From: Akkermansiaceae bacterium
GTDB taxonomy: Bacteria; Verrucomicrobiota; Verrucomicrobiia; Verrucomicrobiales; Akkermansiaceae
Length of the DNA: 26,437 nt
Assembly: GCA_023301545.1 (NCBI GenBank)
Contig: JALZUI010000096.1
Location: 1 to 26,437 of the forward strand
Direction: 5' to 3'
A program made the position numbers and the translations under genes. The first letter of the stretch is position 1. Each line of letters starts with the position of its first letter. Shown piece after piece: positions 8,147 to 16,100 of this stretch. A model generated the notes under the pieces. It made no database searches. It was not told the DNA's origin and was given only the letters and a program-made list of their open reading frames with translations.

Positions 8147-8228
8147 TTGTTCTCAAGAATAATGGATTAACCAAACCAGCAAAAAAATATAAATAAATAG
8201 CCCTTAAAGCTAAAACTCACCTAACGAT

Positions 8229-9413
8229 ATGGCAAAAGAATCATTCGAAAGAACGAAGCCGCACGTCAACATTGGTACTATTGGACACGTTGACCACGGC
8301 AAAACTACACTTACAGCTGCAATTACTAATACACTTGCAGAAAAAGGTTTCGCAGAAGCTAAAGCATACGATCAAATTGACGGAGCTCCAGAAGAACGTG
8401 AACGTGGAATCACAATTTCTACGGCACACGTAGAATACGAAACAGAAGCACGTCACTATGCACACGTTGACTGTCCTGGTCACGCCGATTATGTTAAAAA
8501 CATGATCACCGGTGCTGCGCAAATGGACGGAGCAATCCTCGTATGTTCAGCTGCAGACGGTCCAATGCCACAAACGCGTGAGCACATCCTTCTTGCTCGT
8601 CAAGTTGGTGTTCCAGCACTTGTAGTATTCCTCAATAAAGTTGACCAAGTGGACGACGAAGAGCTTCTTGAGCTCGTTGAGATGGAAGTTCGTGAACTCC
8701 TTAGCACATACGACTTCCCAGGTGATGACATCCCAGTAACAATGGGGTCAGCTCTTAAGGCTCTCGAAGGTGACGAAACTCACAAAGAGAACATTCACAA
8801 GCTTATGGCTTCTGTTGATGAATACATCCCAGAGCCAGAGCGCCCAATCGACCTCGATTTCCTCATGCCTGTGGAAGACGTCTTCTCTATTGAAGGTCGT
8901 GGTACAGTATGTACTGGTCGTATCGAGCGTGGAATCGTTAAGAAGATGGAAGAAGTTGAGATCATCGGTATCCGTGACACTCAAGTTACTACAGTTACAG
9001 ACATCGAGATGTTCCGTAAGCTTCTTGATGAAGGTCGTGCAGGAGACAACGTAGGTATCCTCGTACGTGGTCTTAAGAAAGAAGACATTGAGCGTGGTCA
9101 AGTTATTGCTAAGCCAGGTTCAGTAAAGCCACACAAGAAGTTCTCTGCTGAGATTTACGTCCTTTCTAAGGACGAAGGTGGTCGTCACACACCATTCTTC
9201 TCTAACTACCGTCCACAGTTCTACTTCCGTACGACAGATGTTACCGGTTCTATCTCTCTCCCAGACGGAGTTGAAATGGTAATGCCTGGAGACAACGTTG
9301 AGCTTACAATTGAGCTTATCGTTCCAGTAGCAATGGAAAAAACAATGAGATTCGCGATTCGTGAAGGTGGCCGTACCGTTGGTGCTGGTCGTGTTGGCGA
9401 AATCATTGAATAA
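8229..9413 (+). CDS. tuf: Elongation factor Tu
   Basis: A 394-residue GTPase that delivers aminoacyl-tRNA to the ribosome. GTP-binding motifs are all present: G1 GHVDHGKT (19-26), switch I RGITIST, G3 DCPGHA, G4 NKVD and G5 SALK. Domains 2 and 3 follow with no insertion, ending RVGEIIE. Codon choice is strongly biased, as in highly expressed genes. The ATG at 8229 follows a leader with no SD (CACCTAACGAT). It sits between tRNA-Thr and tRNA-Trp, and two strong hairpins separate it from the latter. Confidence 0.99.
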   Translation: MAKESFERTKPHVNIGTIGHVDHGKTTLTAAITNTLAEKGFAEAKAYDQIDGAPEERERGITISTAHVEYETEARHYAHVDCPGHADYVKNMITGAAQMDGAILVCSAADGPMPQTREHILLARQVGVPALVVFLNKVDQVDDEELLELVEMEVRELLSTYDFPGDDIPVTMGSALKALEGDETHKENIHKLMASVDEYIPEPERPIDLDFLMPVEDVFSIEGRGTVCTGRIERGIVKKMEEVEIIGIRDTQVTTVTDIEMFRKLLDEGRAGDNVGILVRGLKKEDIERGQVIAKPGSVKPHKKFSAEIYVLSKDEGGRHTPFFSNYRPQFYFRTTDVTGSISLPDGVEMVMPGDNVELTIELIVPVAMEKTMRFAIREGGRTVGAGRVGEIIE

Positions 9414-9425
9414 TCATTCAAGGGC

Positions 9426-9447
9426 AGTGAGTCACCCGTGACTCACT
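9426..9447 (+). terminator. First hairpin after tuf
   Basis: A ten-base perfect inverted repeat (AGTGAGTCAC / GTGACTCACT) around CC begins 12 bases after the tuf stop. A TTTTT run follows only after a seven-base gap, so it may be a weak terminator or an RNA-processing and stability hairpin. Confidence 0.6.
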
Positions 9448-9462
9448 CGCTGGTTTTTGAAC

Positions 9463-9492
9463 GGGGCAGACTGGTAAATATCAGTTTGCCCC
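9463..9492 (+). terminator. Second hairpin after tuf
   Basis: An eleven-base stem (GGGGCAGACTG / CAGTTTGCCCC, one G-U pair, loop GTAAATAT). It is followed only by TTCCT, so it is a poor classical terminator. It may act in tandem with the first hairpin, or separate tuf mRNA from tRNA-Trp by processing. Confidence 0.5.
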
Positions 9493-9515
9493 TTCCTAGC
9501 CTAAACAAATATTAT
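9486..9515 (+). promoter_or_regulatory. Candidate promoter for tRNA-Trp-secE-nusG-rpl
   Basis: TTGCCC, an 18-base spacer and TATTAT (four and five consensus bases) would start transcription near 9523, 15 bases before the tRNA. The -35 element lies inside the 3' arm of the second tuf hairpin. Confidence 0.45.
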
Positions 9516-9537
9516 CAGTAAACTGAAAATTTAAAAC

Positions 9538-9613
9538 AGGGACATAGCTCAATTGGTAGAGTAGTGGTTTCCAAAACCATTGGTTGTGGGTTCGAGTCCC
9601 CCTGTCCCTGCCA
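9538..9613 (+). tRNA. tRNA-Trp (anticodon CCA)
   Basis: The acceptor stem AGGGACA pairs with TGTCCCT, with discriminator G and an encoded CCA (9611-9613). The anticodon loop TTCCAAA carries CCA. The T-loop TTCGAGT is normal. Length is 76 nt. The position between tuf and secE is the conserved bacterial order. Confidence 0.97.
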
Positions 9614-9639
9614 TTTAAGTTTTCAACTAATCAAACAAC

Positions 9640-9873
9640 ATGTTAAGCAAAGCCTCAAATTTCTTAGGAGAAGTAAAATCCGAACTTCGCAAAGCCACCT
9701 GGCCTTGGGAACCCGCGTCCGCTAATATTAAAGGGTTCAAGAAGTATAAACAACTGATCGATTCCACTCTGGTTGTACTCGTATCAATGATTCTCCTCGC
9801 AGGCTTTGTTGCTCTTTCCGATATTCTATTGCAAAAGGCAGTAGCTCTCATCACCATGCTCGGCGGTAAATAA
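9640..9873 (+). CDS. secE: Preprotein translocase subunit SecE
   Basis: A 77-residue essential subunit of the SecYEG channel. The amphipathic N-terminal helix has the family motif EVKSELRKATWP (11-22). A single membrane helix follows at about 42-66 (STLVVLVSMILLAGFVAL). This is the short one-helix form found in most bacteria. The linker between the motif and the membrane helix (about 20 residues, rich in Lys) is slightly longer than usual. The ATG at 9640 follows a leader without SD or G in its last 20 bases. nusG follows after 35 bases. Confidence 0.93.
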   Translation: MLSKASNFLGEVKSELRKATWPWEPASANIKGFKKYKQLIDSTLVVLVSMILLAGFVALSDILLQKAVALITMLGGK

Positions 9874-9908
9874 TCGACCAAGTATCAAACTATTACTCTG
9901 AACTAACC

Positions 9909-10481
9909 ATGCCTGCAATTCCCGAAGCCAAAAAACAATGGTATGTAGCCCACGTACTCTCCGGACAGGAGAAAAGTACAGCTAACCGCCTGAGTCGTTA
10001 CATCGAAGCTGAAGAGTTAGGTGACAAGTTTTTTGACGTGCTCGTTCCTCAAGAAACCGTTTCTGAAGTTAAGAAAGGGGAGCGTAAGGAAAAGCAGAAA
10101 AAGTTTTTCCCTGGTTACATCATCGTCAACATGCACCTCTATGATGAGGATGGAGGTCTAATCCCTGAAACCTGGGATGCGATTAACAATACGGATGGAA
10201 TCATCGGATTCGCCGGAGCTAAAACCAAGCCTCTTCCTATGCGTCAGCGTGAAGTAGAGAGCATGATGAACCAAATCAAAGAGCGCTCTGAAGAGGCTCG
10301 CCCATCAGTAGTCTTCGCAGTTGGTGATTCCGTCAAAGTGAACGATGGACCATTTGAAGCACAATCAGGCATCGTCGAAGAAATCGACATGGAGAAAGGC
10401 GAAATGCGCGTTTCCGTGACCATCTTTGGACGTGCAACTCCAGTGGATCTCGAATTCTGGCAAGCAGACAAGGAGTCCTAA
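9909..10481 (+). CDS. nusG: Transcription termination/antitermination factor NusG
   Basis: A 190-residue RNA polymerase-binding factor that couples transcription to translation and to Rho. The NGN domain covers about 10-125, beginning WYVAHVLSGQE and including KKFFPGYIIVNM. The C-terminal KOW domain starts near 137 (FAVGDSVKVNDGPFE), with the typical SGIVEEID turn. Length is normal. The NGN domain has a modest acidic insertion (LYDEDGGLIPETW). The ATG at 9909 is preceded by GAACTAACC and no SD. It lies between secE and rplK, the standard order. Confidence 0.97.
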   Translation: MPAIPEAKKQWYVAHVLSGQEKSTANRLSRYIEAEELGDKFFDVLVPQETVSEVKKGERKEKQKKFFPGYIIVNMHLYDEDGGLIPETWDAINNTDGIIGFAGAKTKPLPMRQREVESMMNQIKERSEEARPSVVFAVGDSVKVNDGPFEAQSGIVEEIDMEKGEMRVSVTIFGRATPVDLEFWQADKES

Positions 10482-10522
10482 TCAATTTTCCCCCTCTCTA
10501 ATAACCTTAGAAAACTAAACCC

Positions 10523-10951
10523 ATGGCTAAAGAAGTAACAAACATCATCAAACTGCAGATTCAAGCAGGTCAGGCTAATCCTTCCCCACCGGTAGGTCCT
10601 GCACTTGGTCAAGCAGGTGTGAATATCATGGCATTCTGTAAAGAGTTCAATGCAGCAACTCAACAGAGCGCAGGTGACATTCTCCCTACTGTGATCTCAG
10701 TATTCGCAGACAAGTCCTTCACTTTCATTACTAAAAAACCACCAGCAGCAATTCTTCTTAAGAAAGCCGCTGGAATCGCGTCTGGTTCAGGTGAACCAAA
10801 CCAGGTTAAAGTAGGTAAAATTACGAAAGCGCAGTTATTAGAAGTAGTCGATATTAAGATTGCTGACCTTAACACCAACGATCCTGAGCAAGCTGCTAAG
10901 ATCCTCGCTGGTACCGCCCGTCAAATGGGACTTGAAATCGAAGGAATGTAA
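10523..10951 (+). CDS. rplK: 50S ribosomal protein L11
   Basis: A 142-residue protein of the GTPase-associated centre that binds 23S rRNA helices 43/44. The proline-rich N-terminal signature PSPPVGPALGQAGVNIMAF is intact, and the C-terminal RNA-binding domain ends in GTARQMGLEIEGM. Length is the family standard. The ATG at 10523 follows AAACTAAACCC without an SD. A 77-base gap with hairpins and a small reading frame separates it from rplA. Confidence 0.98.
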   Translation: MAKEVTNIIKLQIQAGQANPSPPVGPALGQAGVNIMAFCKEFNAATQQSAGDILPTVISVFADKSFTFITKKPPAAILLKKAAGIASGSGEPNQVKVGKITKAQLLEVVDIKIADLNTNDPEQAAKILAGTARQMGLEIEGM

Positions 10952-10958
10952 ATCATCC

Positions 10959-11008
10959 TGGAACCTAGTTCCAACATGAAAAATTAAATCGCAGGAGAGC
11001 GTATGCTC
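10959..11008 (+). promoter_or_regulatory. Hairpins in the rplK-rplA gap, possible L1 control site
   Basis: Two small inverted repeats are seen: TGGAAC-CTA-GTTCCA (10959-10973) and GAGC-GTAT-GCTC (10997-11008). The second overlaps the end of the AGGAG at 10993-10997 and covers the ATG at 11003, so folding could hide that initiation site. L1 is known to repress its own operon in many bacteria. That this is its target is inference only. Confidence 0.35.
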
Positions 11009-11032
11009 GTATGCACTGCACCACTAAAATGA
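11003..11032 (+). CDS. Nine-codon leader reading frame overlapping the rplA start
   Basis: ATG at 11003 opens a frame encoding MLVCTAPLK and ends in TGA at 11030-11032, overlapping the rplA ATG (11029-11031) as ATGA. It is preceded by AGGAG at 10993-10997 with a five-base spacer, the only strong SD seen in the whole tuf-rpoC cluster. Such an overlap is the classic geometry for translational coupling. Its ATG is within a small hairpin. It may be a real leader peptide controlling rplA. The alternative is that the SD serves an rplA start at 11011, but the spacing (13 bases) is too long and the extra residues do not match L1. Confidence 0.5.
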   Translation: MLVCTAPLK

Positions 11033-11733
11033 AAAAAAGAAGTAAAAGATACCAAGAAGCAGCCAAGACTGTAGATGTAGATTCATCTTACGCAGTCGTT
11101 GAAGCTGTAGATAAGCTTAAGGCCTTTCCGGCTCCTAAGTTCGACCCTACCGTAACCCTCTCTTTCGCCCTTGGGGTAGACCCACGTAAGAGTGACCAGA
11201 TGATCCGTGGAAGCGTAGCGCTCCCACATGGTACTGGTAAAAACGTCCGCGTAATCGTATTCGCCACAGGTGATGCGGCTAAAGCAGCACAAGATGCTGG
11301 AGCGGAAAAAGTAGGAATGGATGACCTGATTAAAGAAGTTACAGATGGCTTCCTTGATTTCGACGTAGCAATCGCCACACCAGACGCCATGGCTTCCGTG
11401 CGTAAAGTTGCTCGTGTTCTCGGCCCACGTGGTCTTATGCCTAATCCTAAGACAGGTACTGTAACAGACGACACCGCGAAAGCAGTGAACGAAGTTAAAG
11501 CCGGTCGTGTAGATTACAAGATCGACAAAGTAGGAAATGTTGCGGCTGCCATTGGTAAAGCTTCATTCACTAAGGAACAACTCGTTGAAAACGTCGAAGC
11601 AATCGTAGATAGCATCGTAAAAGCAAAGCCTTCATCAGTTAAAGGAATTTACATCAAGAAGGTCACCCTTGCTTCATCAATGAATCCTGGTATCAAGCTT
11701 GAATCAGCAGCGTACTCTCCAAACGCACAATAA
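11029..11733 (+). CDS. rplA: 50S ribosomal protein L1
   Basis: A 234-residue protein of the L1 stalk that helps release deacylated tRNA and often represses its own mRNA. The start MKKRSKRYQEAAKTVD is the typical L1 beginning, so the ATG at 11029 is chosen over an in-frame ATG at 11011 that would add MHCTTK. The conserved segments GTGKNVRV, VLGPRGLMPNPKTGTV and KAGRVDYKIDKVGNV are present, and the C-terminus has SSVKGIYIKKVTLASSMNPG. The start overlaps the stop of a nine-codon upstream frame (ATGA). rplJ follows after only 22 bases. Confidence 0.97.
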   Translation: MKKRSKRYQEAAKTVDVDSSYAVVEAVDKLKAFPAPKFDPTVTLSFALGVDPRKSDQMIRGSVALPHGTGKNVRVIVFATGDAAKAAQDAGAEKVGMDDLIKEVTDGFLDFDVAIATPDAMASVRKVARVLGPRGLMPNPKTGTVTDDTAKAVNEVKAGRVDYKIDKVGNVAAAIGKASFTKEQLVENVEAIVDSIVKAKPSSVKGIYIKKVTLASSMNPGIKLESAAYSPNAQ

Positions 11734-11755
11734 CCCTCAACAACAAGAATAAGAA

Positions 11756-12268
11756 ATGAATCCAGATAAAAAATACATCGTCGATGAGCTTCTCGAGCGT
11801 GTGAATAACTCACCATTCGTGCTTGTTGTTGAATACAGTGGCGTAACTGTGCAAGAGTTTGCTGAACTTCGTAACCGTCTTTCTGAGACCGGTGCTGAAT
11901 GTCACGTAGCTAAAAACACCTTCATGAAGAAGACTTTAGAGCTAGCGGAACTTCCTGCACTAGATGAGCACCTCAAAGGTCAAACCGCTTTCATTACCGG
12001 TGAAGACGATGTTTGTGGCGCGTCTAAGGCTATCAAAAACTTCATCAAAGAATTCAAAAAGCCTGAGATTAAGGTCGGAATTCTTGACGGTGACGTTCTT
12101 GACGAATCACAGATCAATGCTCTTGCAGACCTTCCATCACGCGACGAACTCCTTGGGAAACTTCTCGGCACGATCAACGAGCCAGGAATTCAACTCCTTC
12201 GTACGCTCAACGAGCCAGGTGGATCACTTGCACGCGTCCTTCAAGCGAAAGCGGACAAAGGCGAGTAA
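11756..12268 (+). CDS. rplJ: 50S ribosomal protein L10
   Basis: A 170-residue protein that anchors the L7/L12 dimers to the ribosome. The N-terminal domain starts KKYIVDELLERVNNSPFVLVVEYSGVTV and contains the conserved VAKNTFMKKTL. The C-terminal helix that binds L12 ends in GSLARVLQAKAD. Length is normal. The ATG at 11756 has an A-rich leader (AACAAGAATAAGAA) with no SD. There is no room upstream for the usual L10 leader RNA. The structured RNA instead lies downstream, between rplJ and rplL, after an intrinsic terminator. Confidence 0.97.
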   Translation: MNPDKKYIVDELLERVNNSPFVLVVEYSGVTVQEFAELRNRLSETGAECHVAKNTFMKKTLELAELPALDEHLKGQTAFITGEDDVCGASKAIKNFIKEFKKPEIKVGILDGDVLDESQINALADLPSRDELLGKLLGTINEPGIQLLRTLNEPGGSLARVLQAKADKGE

Positions 12269-12278
12269 ATCAACTCTC

Positions 12279-12309
12279 AAAGCTCGGGGCTGCATGGTCC
12301 CGGGTTTTT
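12279..12309 (+). terminator. Intrinsic terminator or attenuator between rplJ and rplL
   Basis: AAAGCTCGGG pairs with CCCGGGTTTT (ten pairs, two of them G-U) around a ten-base loop, followed directly by the TTTTT run at 12305-12309. It begins 11 bases after the rplJ stop. Full termination here would cut rplL off from the operon promoter, so partial read-through, regulation or a separate rplL promoter is implied. Confidence 0.75.
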
Positions 12310-12314
12310 AATCA

Positions 12315-12429
12315 ATCTGAACAGATGGCGTATGGCCTAGCCTGCGCTTGAATACAATGGACCTAACGGTTCCTTGTCGGAGCATCGGACAGATGTTCTG
12401 AAATGCCCCAGAGCCCTGGGGTGCGACAA
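12315..12429 (+). ncRNA. Structured RNA leader upstream of rplL (candidate cis-regulator)
   Basis: Several helices can form. ATCTG/CAGAT is at 12315-12326. GGACC/GGTTCC (one bulge, loop TAAC) is at 12359-12373. A closing helix TTGTCG (12374-12379) pairs with CGACAA (12424-12429). It encloses GCAT/ATGC (12382-12385 with 12403-12406) capped by CAGA-TGT-TCTG (12390-12400), and CCCCAG-AGCC-CTGGGG (12406-12421). This is a three-way-junction layout. A G-free tail of about 33 bases then leads to the rplL ATG. It may sense L10-L12 or another signal, but no homology to the known L10 leader could be tested. A TACAAT at 12353 resembles a -10 box but lacks a -35. Confidence 0.5.
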
Positions 12430-12462
12430 TACCAACCCAAACTAAATACAAAATATAATATT

Positions 12463-12843
12463 ATGGCTGATCTAGCAAAAATTGCTGAAGAACTCGGAAA
12501 GCTTACTGTCCTTGAGGCGGCTGAGCTTGTAAAACAACTTGAAGACGAATGGGGTGTATCCGCTGCTGCGGCTGCTCCAGTTGTTATGGCTGCTGGTGGC
12601 GGAGACGCTGGCGGTGCTGCTGAAGAGAAATCTGAGTTCGACGTTGTCCTTAAAGGTGACGGCGGCAAGAAAATCCAAGTTATTAAGGCGATCCGTGGCG
12701 TAGTTCCAGGACTCGGTCTTGCTGACGCAAAAGCACTCGTTGAAAAAGCTCCTGTAGCTGTCCTCGAAGGTGTCGATAAAGACGCTGCAGAAGATGCTAA
12801 GAAGCAGCTTGAAGAAGCAGGTGCTGAAATCGAAGTTAAGTAA
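12463..12843 (+). CDS. rplL: 50S ribosomal protein L7/L12
   Basis: A 126-residue stalk protein, present in several copies per ribosome, that recruits translation GTPases. The N-terminal dimerisation domain is MADLAKIAEELGKLTVLEAAELVKQLE. An Ala/Gly-rich hinge lies near 35-58. The C-terminal domain carries VIKAIRGVVPGLGLADAKALVEKAP and ends GAEIEVK. The ATG at 12463 matches family starts; the frame stays open 60 bases further upstream by chance. The leader is free of G for 37 bases and has no SD. An attenuator and structured RNA lie before it and a strong terminator after it. Confidence 0.98.
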   Translation: MADLAKIAEELGKLTVLEAAELVKQLEDEWGVSAAAAAPVVMAAGGGDAGGAAEEKSEFDVVLKGDGGKKIQVIKAIRGVVPGLGLADAKALVEKAPVAVLEGVDKDAAEDAKKQLEEAGAEIEVK

Positions 12844-12859
12844 TTACTTCCTTTTTAGT

Positions 12860-12896
12860 GTGAGTTTACCCCTTATGTGGGTAAACTCACTTTTTT
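12860..12896 (+). terminator. Strong intrinsic terminator after rplL
   Basis: A twelve-base perfect stem (GTGAGTTTACCC / GGGTAAACTCAC, loop CTTATGT) is followed by TTTTTT. It begins 17 bases after the rplL stop. This should separate the ribosomal protein genes from rpoBC, where E. coli has only a partial attenuator. Confidence 0.93.
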
Positions 12897-12899
12897 GCT

Positions 12900-12929
12900 T
12901 TCAGAATTTGCCTTTTGTTTCGCTATAGA
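12900..12929 (+). promoter_or_regulatory. Candidate rpoBC promoter
   Basis: TTCAGA, an 18-base spacer and TATAGA (four consensus bases each) lie directly after the rplL terminator. Transcription would start near 12937 and give a leader of about 200 nt. A promoter is needed here given the terminator, but this exact choice is tentative. Confidence 0.35.
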
Positions 12930-12952
12930 AATACAGGTTTTGAAAGCAGAGA

Positions 12953-13075
12953 AGAGAAGCACTGTGTAGCTCTTTTTTAGATAACATATTCTGGTCGCTC
13001 ACCAGAAGCCCTGCGATAGATCAAAAGGTAGAAACCATCGGCTATTTCCGTTGGATACAGAGATTTGGTGCTATC
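12953..13075 (+). promoter_or_regulatory. Structured 5' leader of rpoB
   Basis: The 295-base rplL-rpoB gap holds several foldable elements. AAGAG-A-AGC pairs imperfectly with GCT-CTTTT, running into a T-tract (about 12953-12978). TTCTGGT-CGCTC-ACCAGAA is a perfect seven-base hairpin (12989-13007). A nested element follows: GATAG (13015-13019) with CTATC (13071-13075), CAAA (13022-13025) with TTTG (13064-13067), and inside it CCATCGG-CTATTT-CCGTTGG with one mismatch (13035-13054). No ATG reading frame is seen in it. It could be an attenuation or autogenous control region for RNA polymerase synthesis. Confidence 0.45.
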
Positions 13076-13138
13076 ATCCGCTAACTAGATAAGAAACGAT
13101 CTGGTAATAATACCCCCACACACAGAAAAACATATATA

Positions 13139-16100
13139 ATGGAACGTCGCAACTTCGGAACGATTCAAGAGGTAATTGATGCACCCAATCTTATTGAGGT
13201 GCAAATTCAGTCTTATGAGGACTTTCTCCAAGAGGGAGTTAAATTAGATAAGAGAATAGACACAGGTCTCCAGGCGGTTTTTGGAGAAGTCTTTCCTATC
13301 AAGAGTTATGATGAAGCGATCGAGCTTGATTTCGCTTCTTACCGCATAGACAAACCTAAAATGTCAGCTCTCGAGTCCCTCCGTAAAGGGGAGACCTTCA
13401 GTGCTGCACTCTACGTTACTTTCAAGCTTAAGGACGAATCTGGTAATAAATCAGAAGAAGTTTACATGGGAGAGCTCCCAATGATGACTAAACGCGGAAC
13501 CTTCGTTATTAACGGAGCGGAGCGTGTTATCGTCTCTCAGCTTCACCGTTCACCAGGTATCTGTTTCGAAACGTCCCAGCACCTTAATGGTAAGACGCTT
13601 CACTCTTTCCGTATTATTCCTGACCGCGGATCATGGCTTGAAGTTCAGTTCGATACGAACGACCTTCTATATGTTTACCTCGACCGTCGTCGTCGTCGTC
13701 GTAAGTTCCTCGCGACAACTTTTATGCGTGTTCTCGGTTTCCCAACCGACCGCGACATTGTAGAAAACTTCTACAATACTAAAAAGCTCTCCATCAGTGA
13801 TGACATGGATGAGATGGATCTTAACCACTACACTCCTTTCGAGGACGTAATGGACGGTGAGCTCGTTATTGCTCGTAAGTATGAGCCACTTACCATCGGA
13901 GTTGTTAAGCAACTCGTTTCGATTGGTCACTCCAAGATTGAAGTTCTCGATATCCGTGAGGACGAGATCTTGATCAAAACTCTTAAGAAAGATCCTGCTT
14001 TTGATGAGGAATCTGCACTTAAGGACATTTACAAGAAGCTTCGCCCTGGAGATCCTCCAACAGCAGCGAATGCAAAAGCGCTCCTTAAGCGTCTCTTCTT
14101 TGATCCTAAGAAATATGACCTTACCCGCGTAGGTCGTTACAAAATCAACCAAAAGCTCGGCCTCGATATCGATTCTGATGAGCGTACGATGGTTAAGGAA
14201 GATTACCTTAAAGCGATGCACTACCTCCTTACACTTAAGAAAGGTGAGGGTGGTGTACTTGATGATATTGACCACCTTGGTTCACGTCGTATCCGTGCGG
14301 TAGGTGAGCTCTTGGGTAACCAATGTCGTGTCGGTCTTTCTCGTACCGAGCGTCTTGTTAAGGAGCGTATGACGCTCTTTGATGTAAACATCGAAGGAAT
14401 GACGCCACAGAAGCTGATCAACCCGAAGGCTCTCTCGGCGGTTGTTCGTGACTTCTTTGGTCGTTCACAGCTTTCCCAGTTCATGGACCAAACCAACCCT
14501 CTGGCAGAACTGACGCACAAGCGTCGTCTCTCTGCTCTCGGACCTGGTGGTCTTAACCGTGACCGTGCTGGTTTCGAAGTGCGTGATGTTCACCCATCCC
14601 ACTACGGCCGTATCTGTCCGATTGAAACTCCGGAGGGACCAAATATTGGTCTGATTAACTCCATGTGTACTTTTGCCCGAATCAATGAATTCGGCTTTAT
14701 CGAGACTCCTTACCGAATCGTCAAAGACGGTAAAGTTTCTAACGAGATTGAATATCTTACCGCTGACCAAGAAGAGGGTTACCTCATTGCACAGGCGAAT
14801 AACCCGATCACCAAAGACGGAGCGTTCACTAACAAGCAAATTACTGCTCGTGAGCAAGGAGAATTCCTTGAGGTCGATCCTAAGCGAGTGCACCTTATGG
14901 ATGTATCTCCTAAGCAGCTGGTATCAGTTGCGGCAGGACTTATTCCATTCCTTGAGCACGATGATGCTAACCGTGCCCTTATGGGAGCGAACATGCAGCG
15001 CCAAGGGGTTCCACTTCTAGAATCAGACTCTCCATATGTTGGTACTGGTCTAGAAGGAAAGGCAGCTCGTGACTCCCGTGCGGTAATCATCGCAGAAGCA
15101 GACGGAATTATCGCCTCCTCAACAGGTGAATTCATCGTAACATCTAAGGACGGAAAACTTCCTGTTGCTGATGAAAAATTCCTCTCAGAACCAGATTCAG
15201 TAATGTCTGATCCGGCGAAAGGGATTTACGTTTACCCACTCCGTAAGTTCATGCGTTCGAACGCAGGAACATGTATCAACCAGAAGCCAATCGTAATCCG
15301 TGGACAAAAGGTTAAGGCTGGGGATATCCTAGCTGACGGACCAAATACTGAAGACGGTGAACTGGCTCTTGGGCGTAACGTTCTAGTAGCCTTCATGCCT
15401 TGGAACGGTTACAACTTTGAGGATGCTATCGTGATCTCTGAACGAGTGGTGAAAGAGGACGTTTATACCTCCATCCACATTTCTGAATATGAAGTCGCAG
15501 CTCGTGATACGAAGCTCGGCCCAGAAGAAATTACCCGTGATATTCCAAACGTAGGAGAAGAAGCCCTAGCTAACCTTGACCACGACGGAATTGTCCGTGT
15601 TGGTGCAGAAGTTAAGCCTGGTGACATCCTTGTTGGTAAGATCACTCCTAAATCCGAAACAGAGCTCGCTCCAGAGGAACGTCTCCTCCGTGCGATTTTT
15701 GGTGAGAAAGCAGCTGATGTTAAAGACACCTCTCTCCGTGTACCTTCCGGTACGCGAGGAATTGTTCAAGACATCCGAATCTCTGCACACGGCGGCCTCC
15801 GCCCTAACTCTCAGAAGCAAGCGGTTGATCCTGCTGAGATGAAGAAGCAGCTCAAGAAGATTAACGATGATTACAAGAAGAAGAAAGATACACTCACAGA
15901 GCAACTCACTGAGAAGCTTTCTGACATCCTCCTTGGAGAAAAGATTCCTCTTGATGTAGATAACGCCCAAACGGGTGAGATCATTATTCCTGCGAACCGT
16001 AAGATTACGAAGACGCTTCTCCGTAAGCTCGCTTCTGTCTACGATCACATCGAAATCGATCCATCACCGATCCGTAATAAGATCTTTGAAATCATCGGGA

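Noticed and set aside
12353..12358. TACAAT as a separate rplL promoter
   Set aside because: A good -10 match, but no -35-like sequence lies 15-19 bases upstream and no extended TG is present. Not called as a feature.
12325..12401. Two short frames (8 and 14 codons) in the rplL leader as leader peptides
   Set aside because: Neither has an SD nor a helpful position relative to the rplL start. They are noted only as chance frames within the structured RNA.
12403..12462. In-frame 20-codon upstream extension of rplL
   Set aside because: L7/L12 begins MADLAKIAEEL. The extension crosses the CCCCAG/CTGGGG hairpin and has no family match, so the frame is open by chance.
13667..14275. 202-codon minus-strand reading frame inside rpoB
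   Set aside because: It is antisense to a fully conserved essential gene, lacks recognisable domains and is explained by the codon bias of rpoB. The same holds for other long antisense frames in rpoB, rpoC, tuf and rplA.
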